Assembly (NCBI GenBank): GCA_965224015.1
Contig: OZ245032.1
Coordinates: 992,001 to 1,056,000 of the forward strand
DNA length: 64,000 nucleotides
From: CBDCVD01 sp965224015
GTDB taxonomy: Bacteria; Pseudomonadota; Alphaproteobacteria; Rhizobiales; CBDCVD01
Direction: 5' to 3'
Position 1 is the first letter of the stretch. Every line of letters starts with the position of its first letter. The notes below the pieces were generated by a model that ran no database searches, was not told the DNA's origin, and was given only the letters and a program-made list of their open reading frames with translations. Of the stretch, positions 52,464 through 61,362 are shown piece by piece. The translations under genes and the position numbers were made by a program.

Positions 52464-53474
52464 TCAGGATGCGGCGCCCTTGCCGCCGCTGATTTTGCTC
52501 AAGGGGGACAGAAAATCTGTCAATACAGGCGCTTCTTCAGCCCGGAAGTCCATGGGACGGCACACGTCAATAGCCGCAATTCCCACCCTGGCGGTCAGGA
52601 TGCCGTTGACAACCCCCTCCCCCAAACGCGCCGAAAGACGCGCCGCAAGCCCTTGCCCGACAATCTGCTGTACAACGCTTTCCCCAAGAGCAATGCCACC
52701 CGTGATCGACAGATGCACCAGTATCCGGCGCGCTAATCCCCACATGCCGATCATACCGGGGCGGCCCCCATAAAGGGTGGCAATTCCGCGCAACAACCGC
52801 GTTGTCTGCCACAGGACAAAAGCCAGATCCACAACGGCTCGCGGGCTAATGGCGGTCACGATCGAGACGCGCTTGGCAGTAGAGAGAATCAGCGCCCGCG
52901 CCCGCGCATCAAGCGGACCCATAAGATCCCGCTCTGTCAGTGCTATCAGATCAGAAGCATCCATAACCGCGCCGAGGTGGGCCTCGACCTTTTGCCGGGC
53001 GCTTGCCGTGTCGGGGCGCGCGCGATAAAGCGCCAGAACGTTGCGAACTTCCGCGTGAGCGCGCTGGTCATTATTGTCATCATACGCCGCCGCCAGCGCG
53101 CCCCGTATGTGGCCGATTCGGTGCTGGCGCATAATCCCAACGATCTCTCGCCCCACCGCCATGATGGCGGCCACAGCCGCAACGATCGCCAGCCCAAGTG
53201 CCAGCCATCCGAGCCAGTCCTGACGTGCAAAAAGCGCGCGCACGAACCCCTCAACGGCCATCGTTACCCACAGGCCCACAAGAGCGCCCACAGCTATCCA
53301 GAATACACGTCCCCAGCGCCACCACCGCCGTTGCTGGGTCCCCACAGGCGGTGCATCCACCAAAAGTCCATCCGTATCCTGCAAATCGTCTCGAAAAGGC
53401 TCCTGCGGCGCCTCAATATCAAGTGCCGGATCAGCAAGATCAAAGGCAATGGGATCGCGATGACGTTTGCTCAT
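52464..53474 (-). CDS. YcjF-like (TIGR01620/DUF697) membrane protein
   Basis: The 336-aa inner-membrane protein has two N-terminal membrane helices (RWGRVFWIAVGALVGLWVTM and WLGWLALGLAIVAAVAAIMA, about residues 52-105) and a C-terminal DUF697 region (AISPRAVVDLAFVLWQTTRL, SVVQQIVGQGLAARLSARLG). It follows the ycjX-like gene with a 4-nt overlap (53471-53474), a linkage conserved across proteobacteria where the pair is stress-induced. The function is unknown. Stop lies 7 bp from a repeat. Confidence 0.88.
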   Translation of the reverse strand: MSKRHRDPIAFDLADPALDIEAPQEPFRDDLQDTDGLLVDAPPVGTQQRRWWRWGRVFWIAVGALVGLWVTMAVEGFVRALFARQDWLGWLALGLAIVAAVAAIMAVGREIVGIMRQHRIGHIRGALAAAYDDNNDQRAHAEVRNVLALYRARPDTASARQKVEAHLGAVMDASDLIALTERDLMGPLDARARALILSTAKRVSIVTAISPRAVVDLAFVLWQTTRLLRGIATLYGGRPGMIGMWGLARRILVHLSITGGIALGESVVQQIVGQGLAARLSARLGEGVVNGILTARVGIAAIDVCRPMDFRAEEAPVLTDFLSPLSKISGGKGAAS

Positions 53475-55024
53475 GCGAGCTTATCTCCGAGCAAAAACTC
53501 CAGCGCCTTATCAAGGCGAATATGAGGAAGTGACAGGGTGACCCCTGTCTTACTCGTCTCCAAATCCGGAGGACGAAAACGGACAACGTCCACGGCGTAA
53601 GGTCGCGGTTCAGGGTTGGCCAATGGGGTCAAGCGTTCCGTTGCGCCCGCTAGCCCCTGGTGTTGTGTTGCCTGCGGCGCCGGCAGCGTCTTCTGTTCTA
53701 TAAGCCTCGCCGGATCGCGAGGCAAGTCTCCGGGAAATATGGCAGCCTGCCTTTTTCCATCGAAAATCTCTCCCCCCAAGGTCTCCCCAGCAACCGGTAC
53801 ACCGACAATGCAGGGCAGGTCCTCACCATTATGGCGGGCCACAGCCTCCCGTGTCGCTCGCACCGAAGCCAGAGCCAAAGACTTAACGTCCGCCCCCCGA
53901 TACGCGGCGCGCTCAAGCGCCCGCGCGACCACAGCCTGCATGAGCGCCTCAAGCCGATCATGGGACGTGCGATGCAAATGGTCCGCCTTGGTGGCTGCAA
54001 ACAGGATACGATCGATACGCCTGGACAATATGGAAGAGAGCCAACTCGTGGGGCCAGGGCGAAAACAGGCCAAAGTCTGGGCCAGAGTCTCCTCAAGATC
54101 AGCAAGTGCCGCAGGGCCCGCATTGAGGGCCGCAAGTGCGTCAACCAGAACGATCTGGCGATCAAGCCTGGCAAAGTGCTGGCGAAAGAAGGGCTTGACC
54201 ACATGGGATTTATAGGCCTCATAGCGCCGCTCCATCATGGCAAACAGAGACCCCGCAGGGGCATCGCCTTGCACCGGAGGATCAATGGGCGCAAAAGTCA
54301 GCGCGGGAGAGCCGCAAAGATCACCAGGCATGAGAAAACGTCCCGGCGGCAACATGGAAAGCGCCTTATGCGCCCTTGCCGCTGCCAAATACGCAGAAAA
54401 AGCGCGCGCGGCTTCCTGCGCTATGTCTTCACTCTGCGCGGCAAGGGGATCAAGATTTCTCACGAACGCCAACCACTCGCGCGCGACGTCCCCGTGCGCC
54501 CCGCTCCGTGCCCGATGCAGCGTCTCGCGGGCCCATTGCGCATAGGGCTTTCCCAGCAAGGCCAGATCAAGTAGCCATTCCCCCGGATAATCAACAATAT
54601 CTATGTTGAGGTTGCCTGAGCCGAGGGCGCGGCTAAACAGGCTTGCCGATTCATAGGCAATCGTCAGACGCAACTGGCTGATGCGCCGCGTCGAGCGTGG
54701 CCAAGCCCTGTCCTCACCGGTTAGCGCCGCGACATGGGATTCGTAGTCAAAACGCGGAACATCATCATCAGGCTGCGGCTGCAAAAATCCTTGCCTGATA
54801 CGTCCCTCAGCATAGGGAGAAAACAGCGGCAGGCGGCCTCCATGGATCAGATTATGCACGAGCGCCGTTATAAACACCGTCTTTCCCGCACGCGCCAGGC
54901 CGGTCACCCCCAGGCGCACACACCGCGGGGCAAAAATCCCCGCCGTCGCCTCCGTCAGATGATCAAAAAAGATCAACGCATCGTCTGTAATTGATGTGGG
55001 TTTGGCCACCTTAGCGCCTGTCAT
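53471..55024 (-). CDS. YcjX-family P-loop protein (DUF463)
   Basis: The 517-aa cytoplasmic protein has a P-loop TGLARAGKTV at residues 41-50, then FITALVHNLIHGGRLPLFSP, and a Walker B-like DIVDYPGEWLLDLALLG. RIDRILFAATKADHLHR gives a guanine-specificity-like TKAD motif, in line with a GTPase. It is upstream of and overlaps the ycjF-like gene. The pair is commonly induced by envelope or heat stress in other proteobacteria; the molecular role is not known. The region right before the start is family C repeat. Confidence 0.9.
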   Translation of the reverse strand: MTGAKVAKPTSITDDALIFFDHLTEATAGIFAPRCVRLGVTGLARAGKTVFITALVHNLIHGGRLPLFSPYAEGRIRQGFLQPQPDDDVPRFDYESHVAALTGEDRAWPRSTRRISQLRLTIAYESASLFSRALGSGNLNIDIVDYPGEWLLDLALLGKPYAQWARETLHRARSGAHGDVAREWLAFVRNLDPLAAQSEDIAQEAARAFSAYLAAARAHKALSMLPPGRFLMPGDLCGSPALTFAPIDPPVQGDAPAGSLFAMMERRYEAYKSHVVKPFFRQHFARLDRQIVLVDALAALNAGPAALADLEETLAQTLACFRPGPTSWLSSILSRRIDRILFAATKADHLHRTSHDRLEALMQAVVARALERAAYRGADVKSLALASVRATREAVARHNGEDLPCIVGVPVAGETLGGEIFDGKRQAAIFPGDLPRDPARLIEQKTLPAPQATQHQGLAGATERLTPLANPEPRPYAVDVVRFRPPDLETSKTGVTLSLPHIRLDKALEFLLGDKLA

Positions 55025-55091
55025 GTCTTAGCAGAACCATTTTCGTTTCCCGATTAGCGAGGCGAACCACCCCCCAGGCGATCGAAGCGTG
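55016..55091 (+). repeat. Family C type-1 copy at the ycjX start
   Basis: CCTGTCATGTCTTAGCAGAA, TTTCGTTTCCCGATTAGCGA, then CAGGCGATCGAAGCG; it overlaps the first codons and leader of the ycjX-like gene (start at 55024). Confidence 0.8.
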
Positions 55092-55095
55092 ATGC

Positions 55096-55170
55096 TTATA
55101 CCAAAAGGCCCATCTTGTCGCAAAAGCGTTCCGTCAGAATGGTTCTATTAAAACCTGACACGCTCCAACT
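55096..55170 (-). repeat. Family A end fragment plus family C type-2 copy
   Basis: TTATACCAAAAGGCCCATC runs into TTGTCGCAAAAGCGTTCCGT, CAGAATGGTTCTATTAAAAC and CTGACACGCTCCA. Reversed, the order is the same as at 31687-31760. Confidence 0.8.
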
Positions 55171-55234
55171 TGCTCTTTTGATACGGATTTGGTAGACTGA
55201 TTTCCATTGTCAGGCATTTTTTGGTGAGGTATCT

Positions 55235-55612
55235 GTGACCCATTGGCGTCCTCACAAACCATTTGCGAAAATTGCCCTATTGGCTTTGGGGTTGTTGCTG
55301 ATTCCGCAAGGGGCGAAGACAGCAGACCTGCAATCGCAGGCGGCATATTCTTCGAATATCCCCGCAAGGCTTGCCATGAAGGAAAGCCGTGTTTTAAACA
55401 CCACGACAGCCAATGCCGATTCACCAGCCGTGCTGATCGCAAAAACAAAGAAAAAGCCGTGCTTTTGCCGTGCCAACGGACAGCGCTATCAGGTCGGCAC
55501 GCTCACCTGCGTGCGCAAGAAGATTGCCCGCTGCATTATGGTGTTAAATAACCCGAACTGGTCCCTCTCCAATACCCCGTGTCCACCGACTAAAAACTCT
55601 CCAGTGTCTTGA
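55235..55612 (+). CDS. Small secreted cysteine-containing protein, function unknown
   Basis: The 125-aa product has a signal peptide (KPFAKIALLALGLLLIPQGA, cleavage near residue 30), a low-complexity linker, and a conserved-looking C-terminal module with five cysteines: KKPCFCRANGQRYQVGTLTC, then CIMVLNNPNWSLSNTPCP. Similar CxC..NG..Y..G...C modules occur in small exported proteins of other alphaproteobacteria. GGTGAGG lies upstream of the GTG start. Probably periplasmic with disulfides. I do not assign a function. Confidence 0.75.
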   Translation: MTHWRPHKPFAKIALLALGLLLIPQGAKTADLQSQAAYSSNIPARLAMKESRVLNTTTANADSPAVLIAKTKKKPCFCRANGQRYQVGTLTCVRKKIARCIMVLNNPNWSLSNTPCPPTKNSPVS

Positions 55613-55695
55613 CCGCTGCCCGCACGACCACCCAGGGTACCCTGTGATGGGTGGCGCAGGACGCAAGGAGCGGGCTGGCTAGAGCGTGTCAAGGC

Positions 55696-55760
55696 GATCA
55701 GCTTTATGGGGTTAGCTTTACCGCTCACAAAATGGGTAAAGCTAACCCCATGCTGATCTA
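55696..55760 (+). repeat. Family B first-module copy forming a 17-bp-arm hairpin
   Basis: GATCAGC and GCTGATCTA are at the ends. ATGGGGTTAGCTTTACC (55706-55722) pairs perfectly with GGTAAAGCTAACCCCAT (55735-55751). It lies between the secreted-protein gene and the convergent cytochrome gene and supplies the cytochrome stop codon (TAG of TAGATCAGC read on the minus strand). A family C start (TAGAGCGTGTCA, 55680) precedes it. It could act as a two-way terminator. Confidence 0.85.
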
Positions 55761-56162
55761 ATTGATACCATTAGCGCGTTGCAAGGCGCGCACATAAGCG
55801 ATAATCTGCACCACATCCTGCTCGGACACACCGGCAACCGGTGGCATATCGCCAAAGCGCCAATGGTGCGCGCGCGCGCCACGGAAAACAGCGCTGAAAA
55901 AAGCACCATCACCGTGGTGGTTGGGTTCATAGATACGATGCACCAGGGGGGGGCCGTTATGTGTGCCCGTCGCCGCGGCGCCGTGACAGGCCGCGCAATT
56001 GGCCTCAAACAGGGCCATGCCGCCCTGCGCCGACGCGCTCAGATTTGTCGGCATACGAATGGCGCCCGCCGTCTGCGTAGGCTTGTCGGCACGCGGCCAG
56101 CCAAGCACAATCGCGCCCACAACAACGGCAACGAGTAAACAGATGATCACTATTTTATTCAT
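55758..56162 (-). CDS. Cytochrome c family protein
   Basis: The 134-aa protein has one N-terminal membrane anchor or uncleaved signal (IVIICLLVAVVVGAIVLGW, residues 4-22) and a single heme-binding motif CAACH (Cys56-His60). A likely axial Met is in FGDMPPV (near residue 105). It is a small class I cytochrome facing the periplasm. No oxidase genes are near. The TAG stop is formed by the end of a family B element. Confidence 0.9.
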   Translation of the reverse strand: MNKIVIICLLVAVVVGAIVLGWPRADKPTQTAGAIRMPTNLSASAQGGMALFEANCAACHGAAATGTHNGPPLVHRIYEPNHHGDGAFFSAVFRGARAHHWRFGDMPPVAGVSEQDVVQIIAYVRALQRANGIN

Positions 56163-56192
56163 AAAATCTCGCAGGCCCTGTCGGCTCCCGAC

Positions 56193-57863
56193 CTAAATGT
56201 CTTCGTCAAACAATCCGGGCTGAGATTTCGCTTTTGTTTGTGGCCTTAGTGTGGCCTTGGGGGCGGCGGGCGTGGAATAGGATCCTGGCATCTTGACAGC
56301 GACGGGGGCGCTGACCCCTATCTGTCCATCGTGGAACTGGATGAAAAGCTCGCGCTCGCGCAACGCCGGCGCCATCGCCCGCATGGGCGTCCCATCTCGC
56401 CGACGCACCAATGCAAATCCGCGCGCCAGCGTCGCCTGATAACTGAGCGCCTGGAGCAGGTTATCCGCAGCGCGCAGGCGGCTTCTCGCCTGCCTGGAAC
56501 GGGCACCCAGTTGCACCGGGCCCAGTTGCATCGAAAGCCTTGCGTAGCGGGTGCGCTGAACTTCGGCAATGCGCTGTAAACCGTGCCCAAGTCGGTGCGC
56601 AAGATGCATTGTCCGGCTTGCGCCGCGCTGGTGCACGCGCACAAGAGGCGCCGCCGAGTTACGCTGTGCCGGGGTGGCATACAACAAGCGCGCCTGTGCC
56701 AGGCTACCCGATGTGGCCAGACCCAACCGATGGGCAAGATGTCGTAAAGTACTGCGCAACTGGCTGTACTGTCGCTCGAGCAAACCGGATCGGTGGCGAC
56801 TCGCACTCATGGACAGGCCCCGACGATAGGTAAACAGCTGGCGGGCAAACCCGGCCTGCAGCCGCCCGCCAGTCAAATCAATTCGCTGTCGCGGAATATC
56901 AAGATAATCTGCCAATTTCGGCATCGCCGCGGTTACAGCGCGCATCTCAGTGCGCTTTTGCTGCACCATCCGTTGCCCCGCGCCAACAAGGCGCGCACCC
57001 AGATGGCCAATCTTTGCGGTCAGCTCGGTGCGAACCGGAACAATCATCTCCGCTGCACCCGTGGGGGTAGGCGCTCGCACATCAGCGGCATGATCGATAA
57101 GCGTCCAGTCGGTTTCGTGCCCCACAGCGGAGACGATTGCGATTTCACTTGCCGCGACCGCGCGCACAACGGCCTCTTCATTGAACCCCCAAAGATCTTC
57201 AATAGAGCCGCCACCTCTGGCCACAATGATTACATCGGGACGTGGTATCGGCCCGGCATCACCATCAGACACAGCGTTAAACCCCGCGATGGCGTTGCCG
57301 ATCTCCTGCGCCGATGTCTGCCCCTGAACGCGAACCGGCCATACAACCACATGCATGGGAAAGCGGTCCATGACGCGATGCAGAATATCACGGATAACCG
57401 CGCCTGTTGGAGATGTGATGACTCCGATCACCTGAGGCAGAAACGCCGGTACCTGCTTGCGTGCGGCATCAAACAAGCCCTCCGCTGCCAGCTTTTGCCG
57501 GCGCGCCTCCAGCAACGCCATCAACGCGCCCACCCCGGCAGGCTGCAAACGCTCAATAATAATCTGGTATTTCGAAGACCCGGGATAGGTGGAAATCTTG
57601 CCCGTGGCAATCATTTCCATTCCATCCTCCGGCTTTATGGAAGCTCGGGCAAAAACGCCTTTCCACATAACCGCGTCAAGGCGCGCGCGATCGTCCTTTA
57701 AGGTAAAGTACACATGTCCAGAGGTATGCGGCCCCTTGTATCCGCTCACTTCACCGCGGACCCGCACGTAAGAGAATCGCTCCTCGACGACCTTTTTAAG
57801 GGCAAAAGCGATGTCCGAAACGGCATATTCCGTTACGTTACTTTGCGCATCTTTCGCGTGCAT
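56193..57863 (-). CDS. xseA: Exodeoxyribonuclease VII large subunit
   Basis: XseA is the catalytic subunit of the single-strand exonuclease VII. The 556-aa protein has an N-terminal OB fold (YVRVRGEVSGYKGPHTSGHV, YFTLKDDRARLDAVMWKG), then the conserved blocks VITSPTGAVIRDILHRVMDR, VARGGGSIEDLWGFNEEAVV and SAVGHETDWTLIDHAADVRAPTPTGAAE. The coiled-coil region is rich in Arg/Gln. It is longer than the usual 400-460 aa by a C-terminal extension. It is divergent from purD with 123 bp between; this arrangement is known in other alphaproteobacteria. Confidence 0.96.
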   Translation of the reverse strand: MHAKDAQSNVTEYAVSDIAFALKKVVEERFSYVRVRGEVSGYKGPHTSGHVYFTLKDDRARLDAVMWKGVFARASIKPEDGMEMIATGKISTYPGSSKYQIIIERLQPAGVGALMALLEARRQKLAAEGLFDAARKQVPAFLPQVIGVITSPTGAVIRDILHRVMDRFPMHVVVWPVRVQGQTSAQEIGNAIAGFNAVSDGDAGPIPRPDVIIVARGGGSIEDLWGFNEEAVVRAVAASEIAIVSAVGHETDWTLIDHAADVRAPTPTGAAEMIVPVRTELTAKIGHLGARLVGAGQRMVQQKRTEMRAVTAAMPKLADYLDIPRQRIDLTGGRLQAGFARQLFTYRRGLSMSASRHRSGLLERQYSQLRSTLRHLAHRLGLATSGSLAQARLLYATPAQRNSAAPLVRVHQRGASRTMHLAHRLGHGLQRIAEVQRTRYARLSMQLGPVQLGARSRQARSRLRAADNLLQALSYQATLARGFALVRRRDGTPMRAMAPALRERELFIQFHDGQIGVSAPVAVKMPGSYSTPAAPKATLRPQTKAKSQPGLFDEDI

Positions 57864-57986
57864 AGCCTACAATAATACCTCCATAAAGTGATTTTTCGTC
57901 CTGACGATACAATGTCCGGTGGATAATTATTGAGATACGCCTCAAAGCATTGAAAGCCTGCGTCAATTTTGAAATAAACTCGCCTC

Positions 57987-59282
57987 ATGTCAACATGCAA
58001 TATTCTACTCATCGGCAATGGGGCCCGCGAACATGCGCTGGCCTGGAAAATTGACCAGTCACCACATCGCGGTGCGCTTTATATCGCCCCGGGAAACGCA
58101 GGAACACAAATGATCGGCGAGAACGTCGCCCTGGACGTTTCTGATCATGACCGGATAATTGCGTTTTGTCTCCACAATAGCGTTGATCTGGTTGTTGTCG
58201 GACCTGAGGCGCCCCTTGTGAACGGCTTGGCGGACGCCCTGCTGGCGCGTTCAATCCGGGTCTTTGGGCCCGATAAATACGCTGCGCAGCTGGAGGGCTC
58301 AAAGTTCTTTACCAAATCCCTGTGCCGATCGCACGATATTCCCACCGCCGATTATCGCCATTTTACCGCACGACTTGAAGCCATTGCCTATGTGGAGTGC
58401 AAAGGGGCCCCCATTGTCATCAAGGCCGACGGGCTGGCTGCCGGCAAGGGTGTTACCGTCGCAGCAACCGTTGACGAGGCTCGCCAAGCGATCAACGGGT
58501 GCTTTGATGGCGCGTTCGGCAAAGCGGGCGCGTCGGTGGTTATTGAGGATTATCTCGAGGGAGAGGAAGCCAGTTTTTTTGCCATTTGCGATGGCAAGAC
58601 TGTGTTGCCCCTGGCAACCGCCCAGGATCACAAACGGGTCCATGACGGCGACCGCGGTGCCAACACGGGAGGCATGGGGGCCTATTCCCCGGCACCGGTC
58701 CTTGACCCACACGTTCGCGCTGAAGTTATGGAGAAGATCATAAAGCCAACGGTTTCGGCCTTGGCGGCGCGCGGGCATCCCTACTGCGGCATTCTTTATG
58801 CGGGGTTAATGATTAACGCCGAGGGTGCCAAGCTGATCGAATTTAATATTCGTTTTGGCGACCCCGAGTGCCAGGTGTTAATGATGCGCCTAAAGAGCGA
58901 CATTGTAACCCTAATGATTGCGGCCTGCGATGGTCAGTTGGCCGACCACACCATTTCCTGGCGCAATGACGCGGCACTGACGACGGTCATGGCGGCGCGC
59001 GGATATCCGGGCGCCTACGAAAGAGGCTCGGTTATCAGCGGGCTTGACGCAATCTTAGCCTTAAAAGAGGTCAAGGTTTTTCATGGGGGCACCACCATGC
59101 GCGATGGAAAAATTATTGCCAATGGCGGGCGGGTGCTGAGCGTGAGCGCCTGTGGAACGTCTGTTGCTGAGGCTCACCGGCGTGCTTATGCCGCCATTGA
59201 TCGTATAGACTGGCCTGAGGGGTTTTGCCGTCGCGACATTGGCTGGCGGGCTATTGAGCGCGAAGCGGCAAAAGAGCGCTAG
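57987..59282 (+). CDS. purD: Phosphoribosylamine-glycine ligase
   Basis: PurD joins glycine to phosphoribosylamine in purine biosynthesis, using ATP. The 431-aa protein starts ILLIGNGAREHALAWKI and has an ATP-grasp fold: IVIKADGLAAGKGVTVA, VVIEDYLEGEEASFFAICDG, AQDHKRVHDGDRGANTGGMG and FNIRFGDPECQVLMMRL. The length is normal. The stop TAG (59280-59282) is the first triplet of a family C end. Confidence 0.97.
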   Translation: MSTCNILLIGNGAREHALAWKIDQSPHRGALYIAPGNAGTQMIGENVALDVSDHDRIIAFCLHNSVDLVVVGPEAPLVNGLADALLARSIRVFGPDKYAAQLEGSKFFTKSLCRSHDIPTADYRHFTARLEAIAYVECKGAPIVIKADGLAAGKGVTVAATVDEARQAINGCFDGAFGKAGASVVIEDYLEGEEASFFAICDGKTVLPLATAQDHKRVHDGDRGANTGGMGAYSPAPVLDPHVRAEVMEKIIKPTVSALAARGHPYCGILYAGLMINAEGAKLIEFNIRFGDPECQVLMMRLKSDIVTLMIAACDGQLADHTISWRNDAALTTVMAARGYPGAYERGSVISGLDAILALKEVKVFHGGTTMRDGKIIANGGRVLSVSACGTSVAEAHRRAYAAIDRIDWPEGFCRRDIGWRAIEREAAKER

Positions 59283-59310
59283 AGCGTGTCAGGTCTTAAT
59301 GTCGGCTTTT
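59280..59310 (+). repeat. Family C start fragment at the purD stop
   Basis: TAGAGCGTGTCAGGTCTTAA; its TAG is the purD stop codon. Confidence 0.75.
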
Positions 59311-59377
59311 AAAAGCAGGAACGTCGAAACAGCAAGGCACCAGTGGAAACCACGGGCGCTCCAGGCTTTTTAAGCGA

Positions 59378-59728
59378 CTATCGCGCCAATTCGTAGCGTG
59401 CCATCACCATTGTGGTTGCATCGATCATGCTCATGAACGTCTCGGCTGCCGGGGCGAAAGCGAAGCTGTCCATGGAAGCTTGCGCCGCTTCGGCGCTTTC
59501 CCAGTTCACGACCACGGCCCATTTGCCGTCTGCGAAGGCGGCTTGCCTTGAGACGAACCCGGGCTGTTTGCTGACATGCTCATCCTCAATGGCCCTGTCC
59601 ACGGGTTCAAACTGTGAAGCTGAAACCCCGTCTGCAAGTTCCATTGTTACAATCTCGATAACGCCGGCATTTTGGGCCATTGCGATGCCTCCTATAAGAA
59701 TTATCAGGGCGATCAGTAGCGTTTTCAA
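59378..59728 (-). CDS. Exported antibiotic-biosynthesis-monooxygenase-like (ABM) protein
   Basis: The 116-aa product has a signal peptide (MKTLLIALIILIGGIAMAQ) and a ferredoxin-like alpha/beta barrel half: IEIVTMELADGVSASQFEPV, KQPGFVSRQAAFADGKWAVV, VNWESAEAAQASMDSF. This is the pattern of ABM/EthD-like small proteins, which dimerise and can oxidise or bind aromatic compounds. It follows the SnoaL-type gene by 12 nt in the same direction, so it is in one operon with it and the VOC gene. Substrate is unknown. Confidence 0.8.
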   Translation of the reverse strand: MKTLLIALIILIGGIAMAQNAGVIEIVTMELADGVSASQFEPVDRAIEDEHVSKQPGFVSRQAAFADGKWAVVVNWESAEAAQASMDSFAFAPAAETFMSMIDATTMVMARYELAR

Positions 59729-59740
59729 GTTGCGATCCGA

Positions 59741-60511
59741 TCAAAATTTACCGTTGTCATGGGCCATTTCAGCGGGGATATCCGCCACCACGTCCCAGTG
59801 TTCAACAATCCTGCCATCCGCCACGCGAAAAAGGTCGTAGAAAGCGGTCGGGGCGCCGCCCAATGTACCCTCGGATGCGGTGAAGACGAAGTTACCCTCA
59901 GCCACCACCATGTGAATATCGTTGTAAATCAATTGGATGCCCTGATCTGCCATCGTCGCCAGAGCTGTCTTCAAACCATCCAGCCCATCGGCAATCTGGC
60001 TGTTGTGCTGGATGTAGGTCTCGCTGGACAGGAAATCCGTGATCCGATCGACCTCGCCACCTTTCAGGACAGTTTCGACAAAGCCCGTGACCAGCGCCTT
60101 GTTGTCAGCCGTCTTGTCCAGATCGGTGATGTCGGTAAGGCCGTCGGTCTGGGTGTGGCCCGAGGGGTTTGGTGGCGTAATCGGGGTCAGATTGTCCCAG
60201 TGTTCGGCAACCTTGCCATCCTCCACGCGGAAGACATCAAAGCCGATCAGCGCATCCGCGCCAAAGGCTTGCGCATTGTTGTAGGTGGTGTGCAGAACCA
60301 CCATGTCGCCGTCGGCGATAACCCGATGGATATCTAACTTGATGCCGCTGTCCTTCAGGCCCGGAATGAGCCCGAGGATCGCAGCGGCGCCGGTGGGCAC
60401 GGCGGGGTTATGCTGGATATAATCCGGCGCAAGCAACGGCGCCGCTGCGGACGCATCGAAGTTGATAAAGATGGCGGCAACCACTTCCAATACGAGTTCT
60501 TTAGGTGTCAT
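59741..60511 (-). CDS. SnoaL-like/NTF2-fold protein with two tandem domains
   Basis: The 256-aa protein consists of two similar NTF2-like halves. The first has PLLAPDYIQHNPAVPTGAAA and FDVFRVEDGKVAEHWDNLTP; the second has FLSSETYIQHNSQIADGLDG and YDLFRVADGRIVEHWDVVAD. Each half has the SnoaL pattern YIQHN and DxFRVxDGxxxEHWD. No signal peptide is seen. SnoaL-like proteins bind or cyclise small hydrophobic molecules. It lies in one minus-strand cluster with the VOC and ABM genes. Confidence 0.88.
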   Translation of the reverse strand: MTPKELVLEVVAAIFINFDASAAAPLLAPDYIQHNPAVPTGAAAILGLIPGLKDSGIKLDIHRVIADGDMVVLHTTYNNAQAFGADALIGFDVFRVEDGKVAEHWDNLTPITPPNPSGHTQTDGLTDITDLDKTADNKALVTGFVETVLKGGEVDRITDFLSSETYIQHNSQIADGLDGLKTALATMADQGIQLIYNDIHMVVAEGNFVFTASEGTLGGAPTAFYDLFRVADGRIVEHWDVVADIPAEMAHDNGKF

Positions 60512-60547
60512 TGGTTTCCTCCTTGGTTAATATGGTTTTGACGCGTT

Positions 60548-61342
60548 TCACGCGGCGCGGGTCTGCGCCGTAGTGATCTTGAATTCCGTGCCCCACGGAT
60601 CGACTAAGCGACCGGGAGTGAGGTGTTCGGGATCGGCCAGAAGCTCGACACTGGCCAGACCCGTGGCCCCGGCTGAGCGTTTGCCCGCCCCTTGCGATTG
60701 CCATTGGTTGGCGGCAAGGTGGTGATGGTAGCCACCGGAACCAAACCAACGCGCGGATGGCAGTTGGAAGGTTTGCACCATCGCGAGCCGCTCGGTGATA
60801 AACGTGGCGGCGCGGTCTACGTCACCGACGCGCAGATGGACGTGGCCGATGACCGTACCCGGGGGCGCCCCTTTCCATGGCGACACCTCTTGCGTGAGCG
60901 ATTTCAGATTGAGCGGGCGCGTTGTCATTTGCACAGTATCACCGCTGCGCGTCCATGTCTCACGTGGCAGGTCATGGTAGATTTCGACGCCGTTGCCTTC
61001 TGGATCGTTCAGATACAGCGCCTCGCTGACCCCGTGGTGCGATGCGCCATCAAGCCGAACGCCGCGTTCATGGGCATAGACCAGCCAGGCGCCAAGGTCC
61101 TTTTTTGACGGTAACAGGAACGCGGTGTGGAACAGTCCGGCTTCCTGCGGGAACGGTTTGGCTTTGCGGTCCTGGCGTAGCGCGATCAACGTCCCGGCCT
61201 GAGTGCCCAAAAGGGCGCATTCGCCAGTACGTTCGATCAGGCCCAGACCGATCACACCTTCATAAAAGGCGGCGGCCCTGTCAAGGTCGCGCACGGTCAG
61301 AGCAACCTGACCAATCGAGATGGAGGCGTCTGAAGTTGCCAT
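60548..61342 (-). CDS. VOC-family glyoxalase/dioxygenase-like protein
   Basis: The 264-aa protein starts ISIGQVALTVRDLDRAAAFY, has a first vicinal-oxygen-chelate half (residues about 8-125, with NDPEGNGVEIYHDLP) and a second half (GTVIGHVHLRVGDVDRAATF, WFGSGGYHHHLAANQW, LVDPWGTEFKI). This two-half layout resembles CatE-type ring-cleaving dioxygenases and glyoxalases. Metal ligands are the His/Glu positions at VALTV, HVHLR and YHHHL. It opens a three-gene cluster divergent from a LysR regulator. Substrate is unknown. Confidence 0.88.
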   Translation of the reverse strand: MATSDASISIGQVALTVRDLDRAAAFYEGVIGLGLIERTGECALLGTQAGTLIALRQDRKAKPFPQEAGLFHTAFLLPSKKDLGAWLVYAHERGVRLDGASHHGVSEALYLNDPEGNGVEIYHDLPRETWTRSGDTVQMTTRPLNLKSLTQEVSPWKGAPPGTVIGHVHLRVGDVDRAATFITERLAMVQTFQLPSARWFGSGGYHHHLAANQWQSQGAGKRSAGATGLASVELLADPEHLTPGRLVDPWGTEFKITTAQTRAA

Positions 61343-61362
61343 GTTCCTGTCTCCTGCGGTTT

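Noticed and set aside
53660..54574. 304-codon open frame on the plus strand
   Set aside because: Antisense to the ycjX-like gene, whose P-loop protein is well supported.
56793..57701. 302-codon open frame on the plus strand
   Set aside because: Antisense to xseA; no family features.
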